A DNA stretch of 64,000 nucleotides from DSWT01 sp035373625 (GCA_035373625.1 DAOSNS010000014.1:24058-88057), one strand, 5' to 3'. Positions 55,008-63,901 are shown, counted from the stretch's first letter. Program-made: numbers and translations. Notes: generated by a model from the letters alone, not told the origin.

Positions 55008-55715
55008 CTATGGTGTCATCTCCGACTTGGGGCGATCGGTGGACTTTTCGAGTTGAATCTCCCACAACCGCATCTGAAGTTCCACCTTCTCAGGCGTCCA
55101 TACATGCCTGACGTTTTCAGCATGGCGTCTGACATCTACCCACGTGCGGTTGATAACGTTCGGCCAGTCATCCGGATTCTCAGAGTGCGGATCGCCCATA
55201 TGCCAGTACTTGCGCTCTTGGAAATAGAAATACTTTCGTCGAGATTTGCCGAAACGTTCGACGACCCCATATCGTTCGATGCACTCAATCAGCCTTGCGT
55301 GATCTTCCGGATTGCACAACACCCTGGTCGTATATTCGTGGGGATACGTACGGGCATAAGTCCAGGCAAATTTCCATTTCGCCCGCTCGACGAGCTGTGC
55401 AAGTTCCTCTATTTCATCATCAGGAAGACGCTTTGGCCTTTTCTCTGAGATGCCCAGCAAGGATAACAGCCGCGCCTCAGCGTCCGGTACGAGTTCATCC
55501 AAGTAGTCATCCCAGTGCCTTGGGTTTGGAACCCGCGGAACATACAGCCGATCGAGTTCCGGAAACGACCGATTGCCACTGCTCTCAATGGTGACGTTAC
55601 TCTCATCAATCCTGATCACCCACGCCCCGTACCGGTGACCTTTGCGCTCGTAGTACATCGAGCCTCCGAGACGCTCAACTAGGGCTCGAATCAATTCATA
55701 GGCACGACCTGACAT
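55008..55715 (-). CDS. Unknown cassette protein (235 aa)
   Basis: 235 aa. Residues 1-75 (AYELIRALVERLGGSMYYERKG, SSGNRSFPELDRLYVPRVPN) form one unit. Residues 105-200 (WKFAWTYARTYPHEYTTRVL, RYGVVERFGKSRRKYFYFQE, KYWHMGDPHSE, NVINRTW) resemble a domain found in short bacterial and phage proteins of unknown function. No catalytic motif is apparent. It is the leftmost cassette. Its own attC is not clear: GGTAGGC at 54954-54960 is one mismatch from the expected heptamer, and the rest may have been removed near the IS630 fragment. Confidence 0.65.
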   Translation of the reverse strand: MSGRAYELIRALVERLGGSMYYERKGHRYGAWVIRIDESNVTIESSGNRSFPELDRLYVPRVPNPRHWDDYLDELVPDAEARLLSLLGISEKRPKRLPDDEIEELAQLVERAKWKFAWTYARTYPHEYTTRVLCNPEDHARLIECIERYGVVERFGKSRRKYFYFQERKYWHMGDPHSENPDDWPNVINRTWVDVRRHAENVRHVWTPEKVELQMRLWEIQLEKSTDRPKSEMTP

Positions 55716-55777
55716 AAGACCTCCTCAACGGCATTTTGATGAACCAGGTATTTCAGCCATCCATCTTGCAGTACGCC

Positions 55778-55849
55778 GCCTAACGGTTTGCCGCTCAGCC
55801 GCGCCGCGAAGCGCAGCGGAGCGGCGTCGGCTGCAGCAGCGGGTTAGCC
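55778..55849 (-). repeat. attC site A
   Basis: On the minus strand: R'' GGCTAAC (55849-55843), arm CAGCCGACGCCGC, loop, arm GCGGCGCGGCTG, R' GTTAGGC (55784-55778). The arms pair except for one extrahelical A, a hallmark of folded attC. It terminates the CPBP cassette. Confidence 0.85.
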
Positions 55850-55861
55850 CGCCATTGCTGC

Positions 55862-56677
55862 CTAAAGCCCAAGCACGGCATGGGCAATTGCCTGGGGCAA
55901 CCCGTGCAAGATCGTAGGCGCAATGATACTAAAACTTTTCTCCCTGACAAAACCTAGAACCAAGCCGCCAAAGAACGTCCAAAGACCCCACCACCACGCC
56001 AGTTCCCAACGACCGATAACCAAACTGCCAATATTGAGTATATGCATCAATCCAAATAGGGCGGCGGTTATCACGATACCCCAACCCCAATTGACACCGA
56101 AAAACCGAAACGGCTTGCCGAAAGCAGCATTTAGCCTGGATTGGATATACCCCCGAAACAAAAGCTCTTCCCCTAACCCAACAAAAAAGACGTAGAAAAC
56201 AAAGGCAGATAAGGCATTGCCAACCCTGGCTTCGAGAGTGAGATTTAAGCAGGCTATCGGCAAAACTGTGCTAAGCAAGCTCCCATTATCGTTTGCCGTT
56301 GGCTTGCGCTTCAACAACCAACCTAATGCAAAGAGAACTGCAATTTGAACAGCCGCCAGGATAAGCGAACCGCTCCATTCCCGGTAATCAACAAATGCGA
56401 TGGCAGCACTGGCAATGGCCACAGGCACGAATGCGGTTGCCGCTATATCCAGATGGTATGAGACATTGCGCAGAGATAGGCCATAAGCTGCCAAGTTCCT
56501 GTGAGACGCCACCAGTAAAAGCAAAGGAAAGACGATCATCACCCCATACTCAACAAAGAACCAATTGGTTACTTGCCTTTCCCACCTGCTAATAGGCGAC
56601 AGACTTACCAGTGCTATAAGCAACAAGGTAAGCCCAAAGACAATTACTACTTCAACGACTGCTTTTGCTTTTTCCAT
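55862..56677 (-). CDS. CPBP-family intramembrane metalloprotease
   Basis: 271 aa with about eight membrane helices. The CPBP/Abi motifs are visible: EELLFRGYIQSRL (EExxxR), FGLMHI and a late ILHGLPQ. Relatives process prenylated proteins (eukaryotic Rce1) or confer bacteriocin self-immunity. The ATG has no Shine-Dalgarno sequence and lies 14 bp inside the cassette from the R' heptamer of site B, so translation may depend on upstream read-through. AT-rich relative to the core genome. Confidence 0.88.
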   Translation of the reverse strand: MEKAKAVVEVVIVFGLTLLLIALVSLSPISRWERQVTNWFFVEYGVMIVFPLLLLVASHRNLAAYGLSLRNVSYHLDIAATAFVPVAIASAAIAFVDYREWSGSLILAAVQIAVLFALGWLLKRKPTANDNGSLLSTVLPIACLNLTLEARVGNALSAFVFYVFFVGLGEELLFRGYIQSRLNAAFGKPFRFFGVNWGWGIVITAALFGLMHILNIGSLVIGRWELAWWWGLWTFFGGLVLGFVREKSFSIIAPTILHGLPQAIAHAVLGL

Positions 56678-56690
56678 TTTTCGTTTGGCG

Positions 56691-56751
56691 GGCTAACGGC
56701 CTGCCGCTCAGTCGCATGCGGAGCGGCGTCAGGTGGAAGCGCGGGCTGGGC
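56691..56751 (-). repeat. attC site B
   Basis: R'' GCCCAGC (56751-56745, one change from RYYYAAC) and R' GTTAGCC (56697-56691) with GACGCCGCTCCGC and GCGACTGAGCGGC between them. It ends the GyrI-like cassette. Its R' is the exact complement of the R'' of site A, consistent with the CPBP cassette having circularised. Confidence 0.8.
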
Positions 56752-56770
56752 GGTGATTTGCAGTGCGAAT

Positions 56771-57250
56771 TTAGGTTGCTTGCTGCAGAGGAACACAATA
56801 CTCCATAGTGTGCTCGTAGTAGACTTCAAAAATAGGGCGTTGCGAGTCTATGATCAGTTGATGTTGCGGTATGTACTCCGCAAAGAAACGTCCGATAGTC
56901 TCTCCAATTGTAGCGGAGTTTTTGTCAAGCGATAGGACTGCATAACGTCCACCTGGCAGTTGCTTTGTTGAGATGTCTCCTGTGTTAAGGGATGCGGCTG
57001 CGGTGAGCTCCAAGGCGCACTCATAACCGACCAATTGAGTATCATTTGTGCGCGGGATGCCAATCACCTTGAGTAGGGATGGATCATAACCGTGTTGCTG
57101 AACCCAATCTTTGATGCGTTGAAAACCGTCCCGAATTTGTTCGCTGTAATTGCCTGTAGTTTGCTGTATTTGACAAGAAACATAAACAACAAAAACAGGT
57201 GGTAAATCTTGGACAGTAACGTGTAATGATTGTCCAGAAAAAACGCTCAT
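56771..57250 (-). CDS. GyrI-like/AraC effector-binding domain protein
   Basis: 159 aa with AGGAG before the ATG. The paired beta-alpha-beta2 units of the GyrI-like small-molecule-binding fold are visible (DLPPVFVVYVSCQI, YECALELTA, LPGGRYAVLSLD, IDSQRPIFEVYYE). It has no DNA-binding domain, so it is a stand-alone effector-binding module, as in SbmC/GyrI or Rob C-terminal relatives. Some such proteins bind cationic drugs or DNA gyrase. The ligand here is unknown. Confidence 0.75.
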   Translation of the reverse strand: MSVFSGQSLHVTVQDLPPVFVVYVSCQIQQTTGNYSEQIRDGFQRIKDWVQQHGYDPSLLKVIGIPRTNDTQLVGYECALELTAAASLNTGDISTKQLPGGRYAVLSLDKNSATIGETIGRFFAEYIPQHQLIIDSQRPIFEVYYEHTMEYCVPLQQAT

Positions 57251-57319
57251 TAGAATCTCCTGTACTTACAATTTTGCAGGTATCGCTCACAACTACTTGC
57301 AATCGGGCAGGGTTCAGCT

Positions 57320-57446
57320 GCCCAACGATAAGCGTAACCCGCCGCGCGGCTGCGTGGAAAGCCCCTGCGCTAGCAGACTACCTGCAAGCGCGTGGAGCCG
57401 CCGATTGCACGCGCGCAAGCGCGGTCGGGTTGAAGCGATGTTGAGC
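57320..57446 (-). repeat. attC site C (long type)
   Basis: 127 bp bounded on the minus strand by R'' GCTCAAC (57446-57440) and R' GTTGGGC (57326-57320), both fitting the consensus. The outer arms pair (GCTCAACATCGCTTCAACCC with GGGTTACGCTTATCGTTGGG). The left part is homologous to the sites at 61030 and 63902. Its length resembles the Vibrio cholerae VCR. Confidence 0.85.
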
Positions 57447-57465
57447 GGCGGCGCTTTTGCACAAA

Positions 57466-58236
57466 CTATTGATGGGCATACAAGAACCCTAAATGGTTAT
57501 GCACTGGATTGGGAGAGGTTCTCACCTGAAAGCCTCTTTGCCGCAGATAGTCTACCAAATCTGTATGTGAAAATTCTGTCGCTCCGTCGTGATACTCAAG
57601 ACAAATGTTTCTTATCTTCTTCAGGGTTGCCTCGCTTGCATTGAAGAGTATATCGAATTCGCCCCCTTCACAATCCATTTTCAGAAAATCGCAGACCGAA
57701 AGGGCGTTCGCCTCAAATACATCATCCAGGCAAAGCCCTTGTATGGTAATTTTTGCTGCTGTACTTGAAGTATTTGTAGTTGTATGTTGAACTGCTGCCC
57801 CCGTAGTAAATAGTGTCATCTCCTCTGACCGCGCGCCAATGGCTATAGGCGCGGCTACCACGTTGCGGATAGAATTCAGTCTAATATTCTCATCCAACAG
57901 CCTGTAAGACTCTGGAAAAGGTTCATAGGCATAGACTTGACAGTTTGGATGCTCGTAGGCCACTGAAATAGCAAAGTCCCCCAACCCCGCGCCTATGTCC
58001 ATCACCGTCCAACCATCTTGAATTGAGATGGCGTTAGATTCATAATCGCGATCAAGGCAAGTTTCCTTGATAATCCACACATCCATCAAACTCCGCACCT
58101 TGAACTGACAGCCATTCCTTAATCTGATAACTACTGGCTTCTTGTTTAGCAAGAGACCAAAACATACATACCAGTTGCTAATCTGTCCTAGAATTGTGGG
58201 CACTGAGGATAGATAATACTTAATTCGGCGTATCAT
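57466..58236 (-). CDS. FkbM-family methyltransferase
   Basis: 256 aa. The SAM-binding motif I is VMDIGAGLGDFAI, the acidic position is in YAYEPFPE, and the family hallmark is DFLKMDCEGGEFDIL. FkbM proteins O-methylate sugars and natural products. It is downstream of the kelch gene within the same cassette interval (44 bp gap, no attC between), so this may be a two-gene cassette. The gap contains a GTCAATAG/CTATTGAC hairpin. Confidence 0.9.
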   Translation of the reverse strand: MIRRIKYYLSSVPTILGQISNWYVCFGLLLNKKPVVIRLRNGCQFKVRSLMDVWIIKETCLDRDYESNAISIQDGWTVMDIGAGLGDFAISVAYEHPNCQVYAYEPFPESYRLLDENIRLNSIRNVVAAPIAIGARSEEMTLFTTGAAVQHTTTNTSSTAAKITIQGLCLDDVFEANALSVCDFLKMDCEGGEFDILFNASEATLKKIRNICLEYHDGATEFSHTDLVDYLRQRGFQVRTSPNPVHNHLGFLYAHQ

Positions 58237-58279
58237 AGTGTTCGTCCGCTTTAACCATGAGTGTCAATAGCCTTTTGGA

Positions 58280-60715
58280 CTATTGACAGGGTGAAGAAGG
58301 ATCAAGAGCAAGAACAGGTGTACTAAAATACTTCCACCAATTGTTGGCTACTCCGTCTGTTCCACAACCTGGATTAGAAGGCAAATGAGCAAACCAAAAC
58401 CCAAAGTAATCGAGATGGTCGCAGTTCCAACGTGAGCAGGTAACAGGCACGGCTGTCTCTAAGGGATTGCCTAAGTTAGGATAGTTGGCGAAGTCATCGC
58501 AGTTTGACAAAACTGTCGCCGTGTTCCCATAATCATAATCGGCCACACCATTTGGGGGATAATGAACATTACCACACCCACTATAGGAGTAGTTGGGAGA
58601 CAATGCTTTAACTAAAGCGAATCTCTCCCAGTTATGAGAAGTTCTATTTTGTTGCCAACTACCGTAAACCTGAGTCAGAGTGGCTTCGGTTCGATGCCCA
58701 AAATTTTCAACCGCGCAATCGAGACCACGCTCTGGACTTGGCCCCATAATAGGGATAAGCCGATTGCAAGTATGCGGGCCTGGCACTGGTGGGGAGTTAT
58801 ACCAATAAGCATTTGGGCCTACAAGCGTAGACTCATAAAACCCAAATCCGGGGCCATTGTATATCCATACTTCATCTACCTCATCACGGTTGGCACGCCC
58901 ACAAATATCAAAGGCCGGTGAGTTTACAATCAAATTGTAATCTACACTGTCTGGAGAGTGGAACGGGATTTCACCCCGAATAGCCGCCAAGTATTCTGCT
59001 TCAGTATAACGAAAACCATCAATCTTTTGCGGCCAACCATCTGTAACGATTGTGGTATAAATTATCTCATAATTCAATGTCCCATTCGTTACTTGTCTAA
59101 AGAATCCTGCTGTTCCTTGAGTTAGGTCAGTGTGTTCGTTCCAGTGTAAGTAATCGCTGAGGTACTGCCCATTACTTAAGAGCGGATCATACACAATGAC
59201 ATAAACTCTTCTGGTAAGAACCTCGCTGGGCGCGTATGACCGCATAACCAACGGCAAGAAAATCTTGCTGGACGAAGTCGCAGTATATTCCCAAGTTTCG
59301 TTGAATGTAACTAAACTACCATTCCAATAGCCCCCGCCAAAAAACAGGATGCTATTCCGTTGCTGGTCATACACCAGGGGCATTTCTTTGCGCTGAGACG
59401 GGGATTGTGTAACGCTTATCTGTTGCCAAGTTACTCCGTTGTATTCCCAAGTATCGGTAAACAGTCCACCATTATTTTCTCCCCCAAATAGAACAACAAC
59501 GCCACGGCGGCTATCATAGGCCATACTATGATTATGGCGGGCAGGTGGCGATTGAGTTGGAGTAACTGCGTGCCAAGTAGTACCATCATATTCCCAGGTG
59601 TCGCCCAATACCGTATTGCTGTTATCTAACCCACCGAACACAACAACCCTGTTACGCCCTGCGTCATAAGCCATTGCGTGATGATAACGGCCTGTTGGCG
59701 ACTGTGGAGTGCTAATTTGATGCCAAGTGCCAGTGTATTCCCAAGTATCATTTAGACGAGCACCTGAACCACTGTACCCCCCGAATAGAACAGTAACGCC
59801 ACGCTGACTATCAAATACCATCGCGTGTGAATCACGCTTTTGAGGTGACTGACCAACAATCTGTGTCCAGGTTGTGCCGCTATACTCCCAAGTATCGCTC
59901 AAATAACCACTTGCGCCCAGACCACCAAAGAGAACCACCTTTTTACGAACTGAATCATATATCAAGGCCTGGTCAATATTTGCTCTGCCAGGCGGCGATT
60001 GAGTTGGAGTAACTTGGATCCAGTTCGTACCATCGAACTCCCAAGTGTCATTTGCCCGAGGTGAATTGGTAGGACTATCACCTCCAAAAAGGACCGTGAC
60101 ATTACGATGAGTATCATGGGCAAGGCCATGCGTATATCGCCCTGGAGGTGAATTTGGAGTTACTATTTGATGCCAGCCAGCAGTAAAATTGGGAGCGGAG
60201 ACTTGACCGGCTATGTTTCTATTGTTTACAAGTGTGGTGGTATCGGGCCGAATGGTAAACACTGCTTCGCTGGGTAAAAACGTGATCTGAACGTTACCCA
60301 AGTTGGGATTTCCATACTCGGCCAAGATTGGCTCGATTCTCTCAACTGTTTCTTGCTGTTCAGCCGTTGTAACAATCTGAGGCTCATTTATCCTCACAGA
60401 AAAGTCTATTGCGTATGGCCTGAAATTTCCGCAGGAGTCAGTCTCTCCAAAACTGCGTGCAATGACGGTGCTATCCATTCCCATTGAACTGAGTGTTTTT
60501 CTAACCTGATTTGCAATCTCCGGTTGCATTGGCCCGTATGTCCACATCCACCCGCTTCCTGGATGGCACTCACCGGTTTCCACCGGATCGTTGGCTGACG
60601 TGGGCAAAGTTGGTACTTCTAGTGACTGAGAGGATGTTGTCTGCATACCAACAACAACCAACAGTAGACCAACGAGAATAGTTGCAAAGCGCCGCGTGAA
60701 TGAAAATGTGCCCAC
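58280..60715 (-). CDS. Secreted kelch-repeat protein with internal LPLVMR tail and C-terminal domain
   Basis: 811 aa with a GTG start at 60715 and AGGAG upstream. A signal peptide (about 8-30) precedes an unknown domain with IRPDTTTLVNNRNI, then about six kelch-type blades (about 180-475) with the recurring NDTWEYxGTxWxQ and VVLFGG patterns. SKIFLPLVMRSYAPSE at about 487 matches the tail that ends other secreted proteins here, but another 320 residues follow with DEVWIYNGPGFGFYES and many Cys. That part looks like a separate secreted domain of unknown function. Cassette-borne. Confidence 0.82.
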   Translation of the reverse strand: MGTFSFTRRFATILVGLLLVVVGMQTTSSQSLEVPTLPTSANDPVETGECHPGSGWMWTYGPMQPEIANQVRKTLSSMGMDSTVIARSFGETDSCGNFRPYAIDFSVRINEPQIVTTAEQQETVERIEPILAEYGNPNLGNVQITFLPSEAVFTIRPDTTTLVNNRNIAGQVSAPNFTAGWHQIVTPNSPPGRYTHGLAHDTHRNVTVLFGGDSPTNSPRANDTWEFDGTNWIQVTPTQSPPGRANIDQALIYDSVRKKVVLFGGLGASGYLSDTWEYSGTTWTQIVGQSPQKRDSHAMVFDSQRGVTVLFGGYSGSGARLNDTWEYTGTWHQISTPQSPTGRYHHAMAYDAGRNRVVVFGGLDNSNTVLGDTWEYDGTTWHAVTPTQSPPARHNHSMAYDSRRGVVVLFGGENNGGLFTDTWEYNGVTWQQISVTQSPSQRKEMPLVYDQQRNSILFFGGGYWNGSLVTFNETWEYTATSSSKIFLPLVMRSYAPSEVLTRRVYVIVYDPLLSNGQYLSDYLHWNEHTDLTQGTAGFFRQVTNGTLNYEIIYTTIVTDGWPQKIDGFRYTEAEYLAAIRGEIPFHSPDSVDYNLIVNSPAFDICGRANRDEVDEVWIYNGPGFGFYESTLVGPNAYWYNSPPVPGPHTCNRLIPIMGPSPERGLDCAVENFGHRTEATLTQVYGSWQQNRTSHNWERFALVKALSPNYSYSGCGNVHYPPNGVADYDYGNTATVLSNCDDFANYPNLGNPLETAVPVTCSRWNCDHLDYFGFWFAHLPSNPGCGTDGVANNWWKYFSTPVLALDPSSPCQ

Positions 60716-60776
60716 CTGAATCTCCTGATTATTGTTGTGGAATGAAAAGTCCTGGTTTGCAGCAAGTCACTATGCC

Positions 60777-60903
60777 GCCCAACGGGAGAGCTTAGCCGCC
60801 GCCGTCCCTCGCCTGCCGGAGCTCCAGATGGCCCCAGAGCCTTCCCCTGCGCGAGCCTTTGCTGCGCCGCTGAGGCGGCGGTCGGCTACAGCGAGGGTTA
60901 GCC
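60777..60903 (-). repeat. attC site E
   Basis: 127 bp with R'' GGCTAAC (60903-60897) and R' GTTGGGC (60783-60777). Arms: CGACCGCCGCC near one end and GGCGGCGGC near the other. The truncated, inverted relative lies at 53015-53087. Confidence 0.8.
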
Positions 60904-61030
60904 GCTTTCACCTCCACCTGCAGGGACACGGCCGTTTGCCTGCCTGCGACTCGACCCCCACGTTATTGCACCGATCAGCCAACGCCTGTATCGCTATTCC
61001 CTTTATGTGCCCCGCGGCACTCCTCCCGCG
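60904..61030 (-). other. Possible geneless cassette
   Basis: 127 bp between site E and the half site at 61030. No ORF of note. Its start heptamer (GTTAGCC at 61036-61030, minus strand) is exactly complementary to the R'' of site E (GGCTAAC), as for a cassette that once circularised. Confidence 0.5.
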
Positions 61031-61075
61031 GCTAACGATAGGGTTCAGGCGCGCGGCGGGTGCGGCGATTTACCT
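61030..61075 (-). repeat. Half attC site F (R' side)
   Basis: R' GTTAGCC (61036-61030) with adjoining GGCTAACGATA...GGCGCGCGGCGG like sites C and H. The R'' half to the right is not recognisable before the PAP2-like gene ends at 61140. Confidence 0.6.
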
Positions 61076-61139
61076 TCGAGAACAGACCTGTGAGAATTCT
61101 CTAGCCTTCTATCATTGACTTTCATGAAGTAAAGCTGAT

Positions 61140-61768
61140 TTACCACACCGCGCCTGCGAAGGGCGCAAACCCAAAGGCCCACAAGACACCCATCGTGACC
61201 AACCCGGACATGGTAGCTCCCACCACCGTTTGCCAGAAGCTGTGCCCATTGGCTGCCAGACGCGCCCAGGTGACCAACGGCAGCAAGAGCAACAGTGGTG
61301 CTGCCCAGATGCCGAAGATGTAGATCATCGAAACGACTGGCCCGCGACACCCGCCGCATGTCCACTGGCTTTGTAACGCAGCAACAGATTGAAAATGATC
61401 AGGCCGATGGTGACGAAGGTGTAAGTGGCTAGCGTGGCGGTGAAGATTCGTGGGGCATGGGTAAGGGCCAGCGCCAGCCAGCCAAGCGGATAGCTCACGA
61501 TCATAAAGATAAAACTGGCCACACGCTGCCGGTGAACGGTTTTTTTCTTTTCTTCGTTCTTTTTGGGGATGTAGAAAAACAGGCTGCACAGGGGGATCAG
61601 GAATATGAAGAGTATTGTCCATAAATATCCGGGCAGGGTATTCAGCTCGCCAGCTGGCAGACGGAAATAGAAATAAGTGACCAACGCGCCAGATAAAATG
61701 GGCACGTTGAGCAGTTGTGAAAGAATCGCACCAAGTGTACTTTTGATTTTCTTTTGCTTTTCAGTCAT
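61140..61768 (-). pseudogene. PAP2-like membrane protein, single frameshift
   Basis: The first frame (61768 to about 61340) encodes four hydrophobic helices and ends KASGHAAGVAG before running out of frame. The second continues PVVSMIYIFGIWAAPLLLLL to FAPFAGAVW. One missing C in a GGGCC run (GGGCCC would restore the frame) explains the break. SGHAAGVAGP is like the active-site SGHxxxxxG of PAP2 phosphatases. Homopolymer location means a sequencing error is possible. A degenerate heptamer CTCCAAC at 61777-61783 lies 9 bp before the ATG and may mark a decayed cassette boundary. Confidence 0.65.
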
Positions 61769-61940
61769 AGAGCACTCTCCAACGGCGTCTGCGCTACTTC
61801 CTGGCGAATCCGGTCTGTATAGGTGGTTTGATAGGTCGTCATTTTACATTCCTTTCCACAACAATGGCGGTTCTTCCATTTTGTGGTATATCAGCCCCTT
61901 TGTCAAGTGATTTCAAGTTGAAATGCAGCCCTACTGACGG

Positions 61941-62079
61941 GGTGCATTTCAGGACGGGGGCAACTTTTACCGCCGAGCGCAAAGCCCGCAGAGTTACCAA
62001 AGATTTCTCCGCGCTCTCGGCGAACTCGGCGGTTAAATCAGAGGTTTATCTGGCTTTTGCCCCCAAGTTGAAACGCACC
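61941..62079. repeat. MITE-like element, copy 3
   Basis: 139 bp with terminal inverted repeats GGTGCATTTCA (61941-61951) and TGAAACGCACC (62069-62079), one mismatch apart. Interior arms are ACCGCCGAGCGC...GCAGAG and CTCTCGGCGAACTCGGCGGT. A second right-end-like piece (TTGAAATGCAGCC) immediately precedes it. The right end supplies the last 15 codons and the stop of the unknown cassette gene. Confidence 0.7.
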
Positions 62080-62422
62080 CGAAGTTATTTACCGCTTCCT
62101 TAATTCGTTTTTGATCCCAATTTCTGTGAAAATTTGGCTCCCAAGACATATTTTGCCATGCGCCGCGCTTTGGTGCAATTTGAGCCACAAATACAATATG
62201 ACTATTCTCCAGTTGGTCAAAATACAAAACTGTTACCAACCCTTTTTCTGTAGGAACGATTCTTATTTCCGTTGGTAAGCCAAACGAAGTTTTATTCACT
62301 TTGCTGTCGTGCGGGTCAGTATAGAGTATGTATTGTTTTCTTATGTCGTAGACATTGCAGGTATCCGAGAGATGTTGAATAAGCCCACCTTTATGTTCAT
62401 GATGCTTTGCTCTTGTTTCCAT
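62033..62422 (-). CDS. Unknown small cassette protein, C-terminus rewritten by a MITE-like element
   Basis: 129 aa, starting 34 bp from the R' of site G. The beta-rich middle (TEIRIVPTEKGLVTVLYFDQ, NSHIVFVAQIAPKR) and RIKEAVNNF are its own sequence; the final 15 residues (GCVSTWGQKPDKPLI) come from the repeat element. I do not recognise the family. The element probably also displaced the attC that should follow. Confidence 0.55.
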   Translation of the reverse strand: METRAKHHEHKGGLIQHLSDTCNVYDIRKQYILYTDPHDSKVNKTSFGLPTEIRIVPTEKGLVTVLYFDQLENSHIVFVAQIAPKRGAWQNMSWEPNFHRNWDQKRIKEAVNNFGCVSTWGQKPDKPLI

Positions 62423-62455
62423 AGGTTACTCCCAAGAACTTCTGTCTGGGCGACC

Positions 62456-62517
62456 GCCCAACGGCCTGCGGCTAAGCCGCGCCGCGGAGCGGCGTCGGCT
62501 TCAGGCGCCGGTTAGCC
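62456..62517 (-). repeat. attC site G
   Basis: 62 bp with R'' GGCTAAC (62517-62511) and R' GTTGGGC (62462-62456). Arms AAGCCGACGCCGC and GCGGCGCGGCTT pair with one extrahelical A and loop TCC. This is the most typical attC of the array and shares its arms with site A. Confidence 0.88.
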
Positions 62518-62637
62518 TGCACCAAGCCCATCAGATTGCCATTGCTGCCGGGCAGTACATCACTGTGAATGGAGTCACAGCCCCATTCGAAAGGCAGAAC
62601 CTCAGACAGGGTATTTCACCGGTTCACTTTCCCCTCT

Positions 62638-63843
62638 TCACTGACCGCGCATAACCGCAGGTAAGTAAACTGTGAACGCTCGATAAGCGTACTTCAGATG
62701 CCCGCAATAGTAACTGGCGTGCGGGCGTCCCTCCGAGTCCAATGCCAGTGCGCTATGCATGCCGCAACTATTGGTTGGCCCATCAACCGTCTCGAACGAC
62801 CAGCCAGAACCATTTCGTTGCTGTGCGTAACGCAAAGAGCCATCGTAATCTCCAGGACTTTGGTGCCCGTCATAGTACAGGATGCGGGAATAGCCCTGGT
62901 CGTCTATAGCCAACGAAGTGTAACAGATGGATCCTAAATCGTCGTCCACGACGCCCGGGGCTCCCCAGCCCAATAACAGATAGGATATCTGTCGCAGCAC
63001 CTGAGCTTCGCCCGTCCCGTCGTAGTAGGCAATGCGCGCTCGATTATCGGCAGTCAGGGCCAACGAGCTACACGCTCCCATCGGATGTTCGACACTGCCA
63101 TCCAATGCATCCAGAGACCAGGCAGAACCGTTGTATCGGGCATACATTAGCCTGCCATCATCGGTATGGAAACTGATGCGCGGAAGATCGTCTGACCGCA
63201 ACGCCAAAGAGACATCAGCAACCGCATCGACCGATGTCGCCACAGTTTGGGGTGTTGGTGGCCACCCACCCCCACCGGGTGTAATTTCGATGTATTCCAC
63301 ACTTGAGGAGGAGACATTAGAGTAAGCAACGTGCAAGCCCCCCCCACGCACAACAGCAGAGAGACGCCTGCCATCGATTTCTCCTACCGTGTTCCGTGTT
63401 TCTACAGACCAGTTACCACCTTCCGGCCACCAGGCCCAACTCAGGTTTTGGTTGGTCTGGTCATAGTAGGCAATATAGGGGCGGTCATTCTCGTCCAGCG
63501 TCAGAGAGGTTTCCATAACTTCGACGGCGCCAGTGGGAACGGTGTATGTGGCCCACCATACCTCATCTCCTATGCGATACTGACGTGTGTACATCAGGGC
63601 GCCCTCGTGCACATGGCTGATGTGAACCAGGTCGTTTGAGTCAATGGCGATAGAAGTAAAAGCGCCACTATATGATGAAAAATCGACGATGACCCAGCCA
63701 TTGGCAAAACTCTGGGCCAGGGCGCTGTGGGGCATAAGCTCAACGATCGGGCTTGCTTCTCTTGACCCTTGAACTGTGGTTGTCCTCATCTGCCAGGTAA
63801 TGGACAGCAACAAAATAGACAGCAGAATACCAAATCTTTTCAC
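62638..63843 (-). CDS. Secreted beta-propeller-like protein with LPAVMRGQ tail
   Basis: 401 aa, GTG start at 63843 with GGAGG upstream. A signal peptide (3-26) is followed by about seven repeats of the form LALDxxxRPxIAYYD...LxYA (for example SLTLDENDRPYIAYYDQTNQ and SLAIDDQGYSRILYYDGHQS). Such repeats build a propeller exposed outside the cell. It ends YRAFTVYLPAVMRGQ, the tail shared with the non-cassette secreted proteins at 40-49 kb. A cassette gene with its own attC (site G). Confidence 0.8.
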   Translation of the reverse strand: MKRFGILLSILLLSITWQMRTTTVQGSREASPIVELMPHSALAQSFANGWVIVDFSSYSGAFTSIAIDSNDLVHISHVHEGALMYTRQYRIGDEVWWATYTVPTGAVEVMETSLTLDENDRPYIAYYDQTNQNLSWAWWPEGGNWSVETRNTVGEIDGRRLSAVVRGGGLHVAYSNVSSSSVEYIEITPGGGGWPPTPQTVATSVDAVADVSLALRSDDLPRISFHTDDGRLMYARYNGSAWSLDALDGSVEHPMGACSSLALTADNRARIAYYDGTGEAQVLRQISYLLLGWGAPGVVDDDLGSICYTSLAIDDQGYSRILYYDGHQSPGDYDGSLRYAQQRNGSGWSFETVDGPTNSCGMHSALALDSEGRPHASYYCGHLKYAYRAFTVYLPAVMRGQ

Positions 63844-63901
63844 GGCTACCTCCAGAATTGAACATTGCGAGTGGAACGATTATGTTCAGGATGACACGGC
63901 A

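Noticed and set aside
60732..61118. 128-codon plus-strand frame
   Set aside because: Runs through attC site E and the geneless cassette; no ribosome site or domain.
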